This document shows positions 21,701 to 34,422 of a DNA stretch of 64,000 bases, piece after piece. The notes below the pieces were generated by a model. It was given only the letters and a program-made list of their open reading frames with translations. It ran no database searches and was not told the origin of the DNA. The DNA comes from Aptenodytes patagonicus (lineage: Eukaryota > Chordata > Aves > Sphenisciformes > Spheniscidae), in NCBI RefSeq assembly GCF_965638725.1, contig NC_134949.1:188731706-188795705 (forward strand), written 5' to 3'. The position numbers and the translations under genes were made by a program. Position 1 is the first letter of the stretch. Each line of letters starts with the position of its first letter.

Positions 21701-24700
21701 TTCAGGATGCTAAGTACTTTGCAGATGGCATACTTTATTTGGCAAAATTGTTACTGTATCATCATTTAAATAGTTATTTTTTCCACCTGTCTCGTCCTTG
21801 TTCAGATATGCACAACTGCAGTTTGCAACACATTAATGATACAGCATTCATCCTTAACAACTATTTAACCCCAGAATCCCAGCTTCTTCCATATTTTCCA
21901 AGTATAGAGTACAGCCTCTCACATTAAGTTAGAAGGAACTCGTAAACCAATAGCAGTATCTGAACCTCTCTACCAACTTTCATCGTAGACTCCCAGTAGT
22001 CTGACTTCTTGCAAAGTGCTGTGAGAAAGCTAGAGTGACAGAGGCAACTAAAGCCAGGTTCCTCATGGGTTATAGAGACTGAATGTAGTGCTGGGGTAAG
22101 TTGTTTTCAAATATCACTATTCTACATCAGAATTGTTCAGATCTTCAATATTTTGGAAGAAATGCCAGATTCCACAGCCAAAAACAGCAAAGGTTCCTGG
22201 CTTATGTGTGTGGCACATTTTCACGTTTCACAACTCTTGCAACTTTTTGTTTCTTTCTAAATATGCAGTAGGCATCAGCTTCTTGTTTTAAATTCAGTCA
22301 CATTTTCAGTGTTTCATGTACAGCTGTAAGAATTTATTCTTTATTTTCCCTTTTGAAAATGAGAGTTCAAGGTTAAAGCAACTGAGTAAAATTGAGCAGC
22401 ACAGGCTGAGTTCTATTGTCATTTCTGCAGCTACAGTACGCTGAAACTTAGCTATAGCTCCTACTCCTGATTAATATCAGCATGACATATCTGAACTTTG
22501 CCATGTACAATGCTAAATCTCAAGTTTTGATATACATTTTAATCCAACCAACTGGAGTAAAAAACACACTTAGTACCTGGCCATCAAGAATATCTGTTAT
22601 TGGGAGCATTTGATCACAATATACCCAAAGAGACCAATATGGCAAGAGCAGTGCAATGCCAGAGTAGATCATCTGTATTATCCCATCAATTAAACTGGGA
22701 TGAAATATTTTTTAATTAGCAGGGGGGAGGGGGGGAATCACATCTTTACATTAAAAAAAATTTCAATTTTGAAGAAAGCTATTTTACTCATTCAAGTAGC
22801 AAGTGGAACACGGACTTTGTACATGGTATTCTAGTCCCCCAGTACGAAAACCACTGTTTCATTCGTGGCATGCCAAAATGATAGAGTGTCTCTTATTTAT
22901 TCTGCTTTTTAATTTTATTATTATTGTAAACAAACCAAGTTCCTTTGCTAAATAGCTACAGAAGAATAATCAGCACAAAATAGATGGTTAATTGAGACTT
23001 AAATCTGTGCAGTCATGTAAGACTACAGCTGTTTTAGCAGAGGCATAGCCATTCATCTAATGGCTAACAAAATATACTTGGGGTTAAGACTATTTTGACT
23101 GTAAAACAAACATAAAATATTATTCATGTTCTTTAACCTTTGAAGTTTAGAAATATATGGTATAAAATCAAAGCAAAGCATTCAAGATCCCATGACATAC
23201 TAAACTGCCTGAAAATGACACAAATATCTTCCGCACAATACTTACCTATGCATTCATTTTAAGATAGAAATAGATTAGTCAAGTTGAATAAAATATTACA
23301 AGGCACTATAATATGATTGCAAACATTTTCCTTAGAAGTAGCTGCAGAATTTTTTTCAGACCATCTATGGTGCTCTGTTGCTATTATACACCTAATCATT
23401 TGCCTTCCCACAGTTCCTATTTATTTGAACACAGGTAAGATTAATTTTTAATATATACTAGCTTCTGGTTTCATTCATACCACCCTAATTTCCAGAATAT
23501 AATTATGTCCATCAACAGCCCATGTGTTCGTATGAAAACTGACTTTTTATGGTCTCTCAATCTTGTGGCAAAATTAACTATTGATGTAATTTCTATCTTT
23601 ACTTTTTAAATTCTTTGGAATCATTCTCAAAACCCCAAAACAAAATTGTAATTTAAAGCCAGAACAGACCAACATAAACAATTGACATGAAATAAATATG
23701 GGGGGGGGGGGAGGAGGAGGAGAAGGAAGTAATTATGAGTCTTTACCATTGCTTTGAAGGACACCACTAATACACAAAGCTTGTCATATGCATATCATGC
23801 CATGAGAAGGTCAGTGCCTACATGTTTGGAGTACCTTCCATAGTTTAGCGGCTGCTCTCCTGCAACAGGTTCTCTCTCAAACATTTCAAAAAGAAAAAAA
23901 ACAAAACAAAACAAAACAACACGAGAGAACACCTCAATAGTTGTATAGCAAGTAGAAAGAAGTAGAAAGCAAAAACTGAGCTAGCTAAATTGTGCAATTA
24001 GCCATTCTTGAGGTTTATATAGTTCTCAAGAAAGTTGTACGATCCAACTGGAGTTGGATCAAGTCACATGATGAAAGGACAGTCAAACTGGGATTCTCAT
24101 TCAAGAATGCATCTATAGACAATCATTCCGCATGGTATGTTCCTGTGTATGCACAAAAGCACTGCAGATTTTTCTGTATCAAGTCCCCTTCAACCATAAT
24201 GCTAGAAAAGGACCGTTTACCATACACTGCCAGATTCTTTCAGCTCCCTGGCTAACTTGAGACCAACCTTCATTAGCTAGTTTGGCTATTTGGGAGTTCT
24301 CTTGCAAATGTCTCTTTAGATTTACCTCATGCTAAATCTTTATCTTCCATTAAACTTTTACTCATTCTGTGTCTAATGCCAAGTGCACCTCATGGATAAG
24401 ATTTGTCCTTCCTGTGATACCAACCTTTTGCCACCCAATAGAAATATGTGTTGTTAATACTGCCTTGGAAAGCCATATTCCCCACAAGTTTCATCTCCAT
24501 ACAGCTCAAGTCATTACAGAGAGATTCTGCAGAGACAATCCCAGCAGTGTTTCTTGGAAGAGCGACCTTGACAAGGGATCCTCAAAATGCTCTGTACACT
24601 TGTTTCCAAAGACTTAAGAAAGTCTGTTAGTGACAAAAGAAAAAGCTATATTAGTATACATATAAAAAGTATGTATGAATATCTATCAGAAGATGTTAGT

Positions 24701-27700
24701 CCGAGGCAGAATTTTAAATGAAAACATGACAACTTCAATCAGATTTTGTTACAAAACTCTGAAAACATGTAAGATAAACCCAGAACATTTCCACTCTTTG
24801 TTTCAAAATTATTTTATGTCTCAACAATATAAAGGGGAAAAAAATAAAATAAATTTTTACTCAATGATAGTATTACCAACTTGGCACATAACTTTTAGAA
24901 TAATTTAAATCAGAAATTCTAACTTCTTTTAAATTTCCGTTAGGTAAAAATGTTATACACAAGTCCATGACAAGGAAAATATCTCCTTAGAATTGCATTC
25001 CTAAAATTCAAGATAGAAATTCTTATAAGCTATATCTATAACCCTAGTAAAGGAGGGCCACGGACCAGGGACTTACTGGTTCACAGATCGAGAGGCACAG
25101 ATTGGCTCATGTCCAGCTTGCAAAGGGCAAAGGTTCTTTGTGACAGGTTTGTCTTAGAAACAGCTAGTTAAGAACACTCCAAAACAAAATCAGAAATCAA
25201 GCTCGTAAATAAATAGTGTGGATGATCAGGATCCAGTGCTCCTTATCAGCCTTTTTTGTTTAACTACACAGATGTAGCCCCACAAAGTTCAGGAGATTGC
25301 TTTTGACAAATCAGAAGTTAACTTTTACATCAGTTCTGAAGACCTACCTAGTCATGGTAACTTTTTCGGAACATAAAAGCTAAATAAATTTATGTCGTTC
25401 TTGTGTATGTAAACTTTACTACATCATGACTGGCAAATTACTATATTTGTGGTTTTGATGGATTATGCAAATCAAGAAAATAATTTATATACATACCTAC
25501 TTTATCATCATGTTGTTTCCAGATATAGGAATCAATAAGCATGAATATATTAATTCTTGCTTTTCAGAACAGGTTGACAGAAATAGTTTTTATCTACTCA
25601 AATCACTGGTTCTTCAGATCCTGAACAGGCAGAGCTTTCAAAAGAAGTTATTTCAGTCGAAACCAAAACGGAAAAGAATCATAAACCACACAAAGACAAT
25701 GTCTTTTCAAGGAGACTCTCCAGCTGTTTGCTTACTCTGGCTTTCCAGTTCCTCAGCACAGTGAAAAGACCAGGACGTGGTCTTTACTGCTTTACAAACA
25801 AAACCCAACATTCTCAAATATTTCATTTGCCTACAGAGAGCTGCACATACATGTGGTAATTTCAAAATGCCACAACCACTAGAGCGGAATGCTGCATTGT
25901 ATTTCTACAGTCTTCAAATTTTCATAAGTAGGCTTTATTTTTTACAGTTGACTAAATCAGACTGCAGTTTTCTGAATTTTACGATTTAGTTCACAGCAAG
26001 AACGAAAGCTCAAAAGAACATAAAAGTTATTTTCATTTCAGAAATTGCTTTGGTACATTGACTGTAGGGCTCTCATTTAATGCACAGTCTATTTGTAAAG
26101 AAAAATCAAAACTGCTTTTTAAAACGATGCTAAGGCTGCATTGCTTTATGAAGCTGAACAGCTGCTGTCAGTGGTCTTAGTGATAATTCTGGAAGTAAAG
26201 CATCCAACATCCAATGTATTAGATCTACAATTTATTTATTTGCTGGTACAATTTAGCAGAAATGACCAGAATGATTCATAGTATTTGGAAAGTGGTTTCT
26301 AACTTAAATCTAACAAACTTCATAAAATTTGTTGTGTGTCAGTTGATAGCGAAGAACTTCAACATTGTACAGCTCATGTTTTAAGCTTCCAAATTTCTTT
26401 AGAATTATTAGTGAGTTGCATTATAATTCTCAAGAAGCTGCTTAGGATCCATTAAGGCAGCAAAACATTTGGTTCCTTACTATTCTGCAAATTTATGTGC
26501 TTGGTAAGATTTGACTGCATTTGGACAGTAATCCGCATTACGTACTGCAAATACATTCAACTACATCATCAATATAAAGCTTCTTTTCATCCAAATAAAC
26601 CAGGTTCTATCCAAACAGTTTTGTATGAGCACTCAGAGAGAAATTCAGTAGAATTAACTGTACAACTTACACCATCAATACATATCTCAGGTAAAATTCT
26701 GTCTTTACAGAACTACCTCAGAACATACGTGCTATTTCAATCTTAATTAAATGATCAGAATAAAGCTTAGAAGAGATTTGCATGGTACATAGATCTTGAG
26801 TTCTTCTCAGCTAAAGAAATAGTGAAATTTCAACTATTTGTCATAATCATGTAAGATTCAAAGATACAGCTTACAATGAAAAGTAGTTTGACGTAAGATT
26901 CAAGCATCAATGACTGAAAAAATTCTAGTAATATGAAGCAATAAAAGCAGAGTTTAAAGCTACAAGAAAGTTAGAACCTACTATTCAACAGGTAGCACAT
27001 GTGTGCATGTATACATATATTTACGTTTAAAATACTCATACGCATCTTTCAGTACTTTTTGTTTAAACTACTTTCCTGTACCTTCTAGAAATGTTTCTAT
27101 TTCTGTAATATAAATATTTCTAAAAAGAAAATATTTACCTAAAATTATTTAGAAAATGACTACTGAAACTGATGATTTATTTTTTTTCTCCCCTTCAACC
27201 TTTTTGTCACAGATCATGAAAAACATAATAGGCAAATCTGTAATTTGGCCTTCAGCAACTGTGGAAAATAAACACAGAAAACACAGTCAAAACCTATTTG
27301 GAATTTCACTGTACAATAATTAGCTGAAAATTTTTAACATGTTTCACTAACGCTAGCCTAAAATCTAACTTAAAGGCCCAATCCTGTCTGCTTTTGGGAA
27401 AATATAAGTTTTATTTTTACTTTACTAGAAACAATATTAGAACCAAATTCAATTCAAAATGAATAAAAATCATGATACATTAGTATTATGTTAACTAACA
27501 ATGGAGGCTCAGTAAAAAGAATACAAGGCAAAGAATAGAATAGTGCACTGTGGTTTTATTGATGGCAGCAATGACAATTTGCCTCTTTCATACGTAAAAA
27601 GTATTCAGCTTCATATAACTAAGAACTTTAAAAAAGTCTCTTGTGGTGTCAGGTCCAAATTCCTTCTGCTCACACGAGCTTTCTTTGTTCCATCCTGTTG

Positions 27701-28430
27701 CTCGGAAAAAGCCAGAATTTCTTCTAGAAGTCTTCAGCAAGTTGGAGCTGCCAGTGAATTTCCCCCCCACCCCGAGAAGGTTTCTAAATGAAAAAAATAA
27801 AATACAATAGATAAGCATAAATACTCTTTGCTCTTTGTGCAACATACGCTTCACTGTTATTTCATTTTCTTCCTCCAAAAGAGTGGATATCTGCTTTTCA
27901 GTACTTACAGAGATGTAAGTCTTTAAAGAATAAATCAGAAGGTTGCACTTCAATGCAATAAATATGATTGGTATAATACAAGGAAAGAACATTTTCTGGC
28001 AATGACTTCTCACAAAAATGCAGTTTCTCCACTGGTAAGGACTTCAATACAGATTTTATGGCAAGTGTGACAAGGTGTAGATTAATTCTGTCATGGAGCA
28101 AAGGAAGACCCAAGAAACAGATAATGACCAGGCGCTCATAGGTTCACAGTCTTAGGTTCTTTCAGGCTCAACGATCCTTGAAAACACTCATTTCTGATTA
28201 CTCGTTCCCCTTCTCTTTCATACTATCATGACATTCTATACAGGAAGTGTAAGCTCAGGATGTATTTTTATTATTGTTAGATTCTACTTCTTATAACTTG
28301 ATTCTCTAGGAGGAATATCTTATTTTACAGACCTGTTAAAGCTAGTATTTGACTCATACCCTAAAACAACCTAAAGTGGGTTCAAGGGCCCTCAGTGCAG
28401 TGCTCTGATAAAATTCTGAGTTAGTGTTCT
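21701..28430. other. Intergenic DNA, no supported gene
   Basis: AT-rich, with scattered short frames lacking motifs. Simple repeats include a G run grading into GGA triplets at 23700-23725, an AAAAC-type tract at 23888-23920 and a small G tract near 22722-22734. No coding exon, LTR or CR1 was recognised. Confidence 0.55.
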
Positions 28431-29023
28431 TGTCCTGGTTTCAGCAGGGATAGAGTTAATTTCCTTCCTTGTAGCTGGTACAGTGCTGTGTTTTGGATTT
28501 AGGGTGAGAACAATGTTGATAACACACCAATGTTTTAGTTGTTGCTAGGTAGTGTTTACACTAGTCAAGGACTTTTCAGCTTCCCATGCTCTACTGACTG
28601 AGAAGGCTGGAGGTGCACAAGAAGCTGGGAGGGGGCACAGCCAGGACAGCTGACCGAAACTGGCCAAAGGGATATTCCATACCATGTGACGTCATGCTCA
28701 GTATATAAAGCTGGGGGAAGAAGGAGGAAGGGGGGGACGTTTGGAGTGATGGCGTTTGTCTTCCCAAGTAACCGTTACGCGTGATGGAGCCCTGCTTTCC
28801 TGGAGATGGCTGAACACCTGCCTGCCCATGGGAAGTAGTGAATGAATTCCTTGTTTTGCTTTGCTTGCGTGTGTGGCTTCTGCTTTACCTATTAAACTGC
28901 CTTTATCTCAACCCACGAGTCTTTCTCACTTTTACCCTTCCGATTCTCTCCCCCATCCCACCGGGGGGGAGTGAGCGAGCGGCTGCGTGGTGCTTAGTTG
29001 CCGGCTGAGGTTAAACCACGACA
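28431..29023 (+). repeat. Solo LTR, subtype with TATA box (TSD GTTCT)
   Basis: Starts TGTCCTGGTTTC and ends CCACGACA. GTTCT is duplicated at 28426-28430 and 29024-29028. TATATAAAG lies near 28701 and ATTAAA near 28890. The middle segment (GTGATGGAGCCCTGCTTTCC and on) matches the LTR at 17398. It is the best preserved copy of this subtype in the window. It lies about 5 kb beyond the 3' end of TDRD3, in the opposite orientation to that gene. Confidence 0.93.
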
Positions 29024-29244
29024 GTTCTCTACCTCACACTGCTGGATATTAATAAACGATCATTTCTAGGTCAACTGCAACCACAGTGAGGTACTACCTA
29101 CCTCATACTTCTGTTACTTCACCTTAACATGACTACTCTATCGCTATGTCTTCATAATAAACACCAAGTCAAGACTTCCTGCAAGCCTGAAACAATTGTT
29201 CTTAATACCCAAAGCGTAGAACAGTGTGGCAAGAAGCTTTTCAG

Positions 29245-29648
29245 AAGGATAGAATCATAGAATGGTTTGGGTTGGAAGGGACCTCTAGAGGTCATCTAGT
29301 CCAACCTCTCTGCCATGGGCAGGGACATCTTCAACTAGATCAGGGTGCTCAGAGCCCCATCCAACCTGACCTGGAATGTTTCCAGGGATGGGGCATCTAC
29401 CACTTCTCTGGGCAATCTGTTCCAGTGTTTCACCACCCTCAGCATAAAAAATCTCTTCCTTCTATCTAGTCTAAATCTACCCCCTTTTAGTTTAAAACCA
29501 TTACCCCTTGCCCTATTGCTACAGGCCTTACTAAAAGGTCTGTCCCCATCTTTTTTATAAGCCCCCTTTAAGTATTGAAAGGCCACAATAAGGTCCCTCC
29601 GAAGCCTTCTCTTCTCCAGGCTAAACAACCCCATGGATCCAAATTCCA
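29245..29648 (-). mobile_element. CR1 LINE 3' fragment
   Basis: The minus-strand translation gives the CR1 C-terminal region: [21 protein letters not shown], then RLDRRKRFFMLRVVKHWNRL and LPREVVDAPSLETFQ. The 3' terminus at 29245-29265 carries the AGAATCATAGAATGG (plus-strand view) short repeat typical of CR1 ends. Wording differs from the copies at 19521 and 45240, so it belongs to another CR1 subfamily. Heavily 5'-truncated. Confidence 0.9.
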
Positions 29649-32600
29649 CTTTTAAAAAACAACTCAGGATTTTAAAAACTTAAGCCTCCTCACACTTGAA
29701 GACCCCATTACACTGTAGACATAGATTATGAGTTGATATTTGTCAATACTAATTCCAGATTTGCAAGGGCAACTTCAACACCTAATGAGTATGCTGAAAA
29801 CTAATCCAGGAAGCAGTATAGCTTCATTTCTGCATTGTTGTATTGGTGCTAGTAAGTTCTCCGTGTCAAGCAATGTAACATTATACAGGTAGGTCTAAGA
29901 GCTTTTGGGTCTGAGGTGATGTGTCTACTGTATGGACCTAATGTTTCATCTTTGATATGCCCCTATCGTACTCAATACAAATATGGCCAGCAAACTTCAC
30001 TTTCAGAATTGTCTAAGTTGCCTTTGAAAACAAGGCACCTTGGCATTTTAAACGTTAAATACTACAACATTAAAATTCTACAGAATTTACCAATTTATAA
30101 TATAAAATAATCATCAACAAGGGCTCTCCATCTCTTTTCAGGGGAAAAAAAAATGTTACTTTACATAATACAGAGGTACTCCCTCTCAGGGAGTAAAGGC
30201 GTCATTAATCAATGATCTGGTGAAGAAGTAAAGCATCCTTCAGTGGAAACTTGTGGTAAAATTATGTCTCACTGGATCCCTTAAAACTTCCCCTGATAAA
30301 TCATGTCTTCATCTAACAGGTTATCAAAAACTTGAAATAAGAATATGCCATGCTCTTAAAAGCTCTATGGAATAAAAAGGAGGAAAAAACGTATAGAAAT
30401 TCACTTCTAGGAACTGACATTCCATATTCCTGAACTTTTACATGTCAAGACATTAAAGCTACACTGTTGTACCAGTCTGGGTAAGCTGAAAGCAATTTAG
30501 AAAAAGACTGTGTGTGATTTTCTGCCTACATTTAAAATCAGAGAAGAACTGATTACATCCACCACTTATTTTTGGAAAAGCTTAATAGATTTTCATTACT
30601 GGTTTCTTTCTAATTCCACTGTCTTCAATCAGTACCTCATTAGGTCAAGTGTAATGCATTTCAAAATGCAACCTAAGTATAAGATATATGGTAGCATGAG
30701 ATGTACTATGGGGAGCTATAAGCCATACCTGATAAATATGTCCACCACAGTATCACAATAAACACCTCCTCACATCACTTTACTTATCAAACAAGGCAAA
30801 TGAGTGCAGCTACACCGGATTCTACACAAGCTTCAGAAAGCAAATCTAGCAGGCGAAAGCTTGTCTGTACCACACAGAAAAAGCTTCTGGATACAGCACT
30901 ACAGTATTTTTATCCTCAAAAGGTTGGCAATAGAGTGTTCTTAAACTACGGAAGAGTTTCCACTTTTTGACACTACCCAGAGATGACCGCAAATGTCACA
31001 CTCTTGAAGAGAAAGGAACAAGATGTTCAGTTTTCCAAATATTGACTAGAACACAGTGGCAGAGAAAAATCCATATTACAAATTCTAGACAAAATAAAGG
31101 ATTGTTTTGACTGGAACTAATACAGGAGCTGACTATGCTTAAGTAGCACCACCTAACCTCTACATAGAAGACATCTCTTGTCTCTCTATTTTCTTCTTCT
31201 ACCTGAGGATCCTAGTGTTTCAAGAATCTAAGACCAATTTCCTATCTTGACAACTTCTTTTTGGTGTTAACATCCAATAGCTGTTACATTATTTTATGTT
31301 GAAATATAGTTGAGCTTAATACTGGAAATTTTCCAAATACAAACATAAATCTGATAAAGCAGCTAATTAAAATAGCTAGACTTAGGAAATCATTGTAATA
31401 TAAAAGTACACAAATATTCTAATTGACTACATTTTAGCCATTTAGAGATAGTTTCCACTTAATTAAAGTTCAAGACAATTCAGTTACAGAAGCCAATGAA
31501 GATGGCATTGAATGTTTTGATCTAGAGGGAATGAATCTTCCTACCAAGCAGTAAGTTGTATTTTCTCATAATGAATTGCTGTTTACAATGATGACTATTT
31601 AAGGTACATATAACTCCTACAATATTTGCTATTTGTATTGTAGAAGATAAAGTGCATAATATTCCAACAGAATTAGACTTACAAAAGTAGTCAAAATTTA
31701 CCAGATTTAAGCTGCCACTGATTGTATGTTGCACTGGGTTAGTAAGTTCAGTTTTGGATGATGAATTGGCACTATCTATCTAACTCGAGCTGACGTTGAA
31801 GTAAACAGTCCTGGGCCAAAAGAGGACACAGGAAATACCTCATTTCATCAACTGAGGAAGAGAGTTTTAAGTTATGATGAAGAAAAAGTAGGATATATCC
31901 GGAAGTATTGTCAATAAAAGATGTACTTTTTAAAGCAAAGGAAGTAGTTGCTGAAAAATTATATTCAGCTTCATGACACATTTTCCAAAATATATCTTGG
32001 GGTTTTTTTTCCTGGATGAGAAGAGTCCATTGCTACTTGTTCACAAATGCTTTTAGGTTTATTTAACTGACGCTATTTACCATCTGATTCTAACCCCTTT
32101 GTTTAGAGATGTCTGACAGAAAACAATAGTGTTTGAACCGGGGCAGGGAAAGGGCTGTAACTGTTTATATTTTTATGGTAGGTAGGTTTTGATACTGAGC
32201 CTGCTGTCCATTTAAATTGGTGTCATGTTAGAATCTTCAAAAGCAAGGTGTAAGAAAACCTGCAAGGAACAACCACCTGTGCCTTCGAAAGGTTGTTCCT
32301 TACTTGCCAACAATTCATTCGCTCTTCTTGAGATACAGGAGTTACTATCACAATCTCTGGATGTCTGTTTTCCCCCCTCTCCCAGCTGGCCAAAGCCAAA
32401 TACAGTTTTCCAGATTTATACTGTAAAATTAAAGAAATACCAAAAATATTACCTAAAGACACAAAAAAACCCTCCCTGATTTTGACTGCTGCCTATACTG
32501 AACACATCATTCAGCTGATCACACTGACACTCTTCTGAGCCAGCTGAGCTGGTTTAGAACTCAGCTCAGTGCATATGCCAGAATTATTTCTGCATAAATT

Positions 32601-34198
32601 ATCTCATGACATGTTTATTGATAGTAATTGATACACTTATTTAAAATAGAAAATCGAATGATATGGGCAAAAATAGAATAATTATCACCTTGGCAAGAGT
32701 GAGGAATAAATTTTGCTCTTATATTCCAGTAATCCCCCAAATGAAAAAGGTATTTTAGCATATGATCAAAATAGTAAAATCATACGTTATTGCATGTCAG
32801 AAATATCAAAAGCTGCAGAGATCAGCAGCACCTATCAAGCCAACTGAAGGTGGAGGACTGGGGCAAGGAAAGGAACTTAAAAGAGCTCAGTAAAAATAAA
32901 CTGGCTAGTAGGAGGGGGAAAAAAAAATTAGATTCAAGACAAAGACACATTGTACATGTACAGCAAATAGCATGCAACTTTGCAAAGCTTTCTTTATTCA
33001 GGATAGACTTTTAATCAATGTTTGAAAATTAAGGATTTAGAAGATCCACAATTAAAATGAAAGCGGTACAGCATACTTGATTTGTTTAGTAAAAGAATTA
33101 TAAATGTTTTATCTGGCTGGCCTTTTCAGATTTCTGAATGTACGTCAGGTATATTTTCTGAGGTTGATATATAATACCTTAATTTCTGCTAATTAATAAA
33201 GCATAGGTGCAAATATATCCTCAAGATTCAGAGTATGGTACATATTCTTAGGCCTTACACCTCCCCATTCAATCAGCTCACAGATTTTAGATTTTACTGT
33301 TGCAAATTCTCCTTTCCACGCTAAGCAAAACAATAGAAAGACTATTTATTTACATAAATGGCTCATAAAAAGTAGAATATGGGACCTTGGGACAGAGACA
33401 GACAGTACTGAGTTCAGGAGGGACTGCAGCCACTTATTTCAGAGAAGAAGCTGGTGCAATATATGTGAATGAGAGAAACTTGCTGCTGCTCTCAGGTGGA
33501 AAAGTATCAAGTAAAAGCTTGCTCAGACGACATCAGTCCTTACATAAAGCAAAGTTAGAAAGCTACTTGCCAAAGTGTTTTTATTGCCTTCCCTCTTCCC
33601 ACAGGTGTATTAAGTCTCTTCCTACAGCCACAAAATCCAAAGAAACAGAGATATCCAGCTTCTATCATAAATATACCAATATCCCTAAAAAAATTTAGAA
33701 GCAATATGCCAAATGTATCTTCCATGTAGGTGATCAGAAGAAGTGGTCTCTAAACTAAAAAGACACAACCATAAAACTTTCACTTAAATGATAAGACACT
33801 GATTTAATATCAATAGTTCTCCGTAGGTGTAGCAATCACTGCTCTGTGCTTGATCCTTATAAACAGATCACCACTATTCAAGTAGGTCATATATGTGCTA
33901 TTGCTTAATACTTCTTTTTTTTTTAATGAGAAACAAGGGGTTTTTTTAGGAATTTTAAGCTATTTTCTTGTAAATGGTGATTACAATAATCTATTTGTTC
34001 AAAATATTCATCATCTGCAACCCAGTGCTGAGGGTTCTTACACAACCAACTACTGGCAAAGCTGTAGAAAGTTCTCTCATGAACTTCACAAAGACTGAAG
34101 AACACTGAAGTATAGAACAATGCAGATCTACTTTTCTTGAAATCTAAACCCATAAATAAAATGTCAATATCGTAATTTTACCTTTTATTTCTTATTAA
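29649..34198. other. 3' flank of TDRD3, possibly containing its 3' UTR
   Basis: No coding exon was recognised. Read on the minus strand, an AATAAA hexamer occurs about 10 nt after the TDRD3 stop (34189-34184), too close on its own to define the mRNA end. The 3' UTR may extend further left, but its end cannot be set from sequence alone. No LTR or CR1 lies between 29650 and 34198. Confidence 0.45.
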
Positions 34199-34318
34199 TC
34201 AGTTTCTAGCTCTTGGGGGTTGATAAAATTGTTGAGTAGGTCGTGTGGACCGTCTTGGCTGACCATCACCTCCTCTGCGGAATTCTAGAGTTTGCTCATA
34301 TGTTTCTTCTTCCTCCTC
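34199..34318 (-). CDS. TDRD3: TDRD3 last coding exon (C-terminal tail and stop)
   Basis: Forty codons including TGA at 34201-34199. A splice acceptor CTATTTACCTGCAG directly precedes GAG at 34318. The exon starts in phase 0 and encodes [19 protein letters not shown], then a basic tail ending [11 protein letters not shown]. The ending matches what I know of the TDRD3 C terminus, including the F-Y-Q-P-P-R element described as an exon-junction-complex-binding motif. Compared with the human protein the acidic run at the exon start is longer. Arg/Gly-rich composition is as expected. The exon is too short for simple ORF detection but is secure from family recognition. Confidence 0.95.
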   Translation of the reverse strand, partial: EEEEETYEQTLEFRRGGDGQPRRSTRPTQQFYQPPRARN

Positions 34319-34387
34319 CTGCAGGTAAATAGCATTGTTTTAAATGGAAGAGTAGGTAAATGCATTATACATGAGTAGGTATATGCA

Positions 34388-34422
34388 TACAAACATACAC
34401 ACAACACGCACACACACACACG
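34388..34422. repeat. CA-rich microsatellite
   Basis: An imperfect CA tract (ACACACAACACGCACACAC) about 70 bp inside the last TDRD3 intron, upstream of the final exon in transcript orientation, where it reads as TG/GT repeats close to the acceptor. Confidence 0.8.

Noticed and set aside
27588..28013. 141-codon minus-strand frame
   Set aside because: No domain, repeat or splice evidence; the composition is that of AT-rich DNA.
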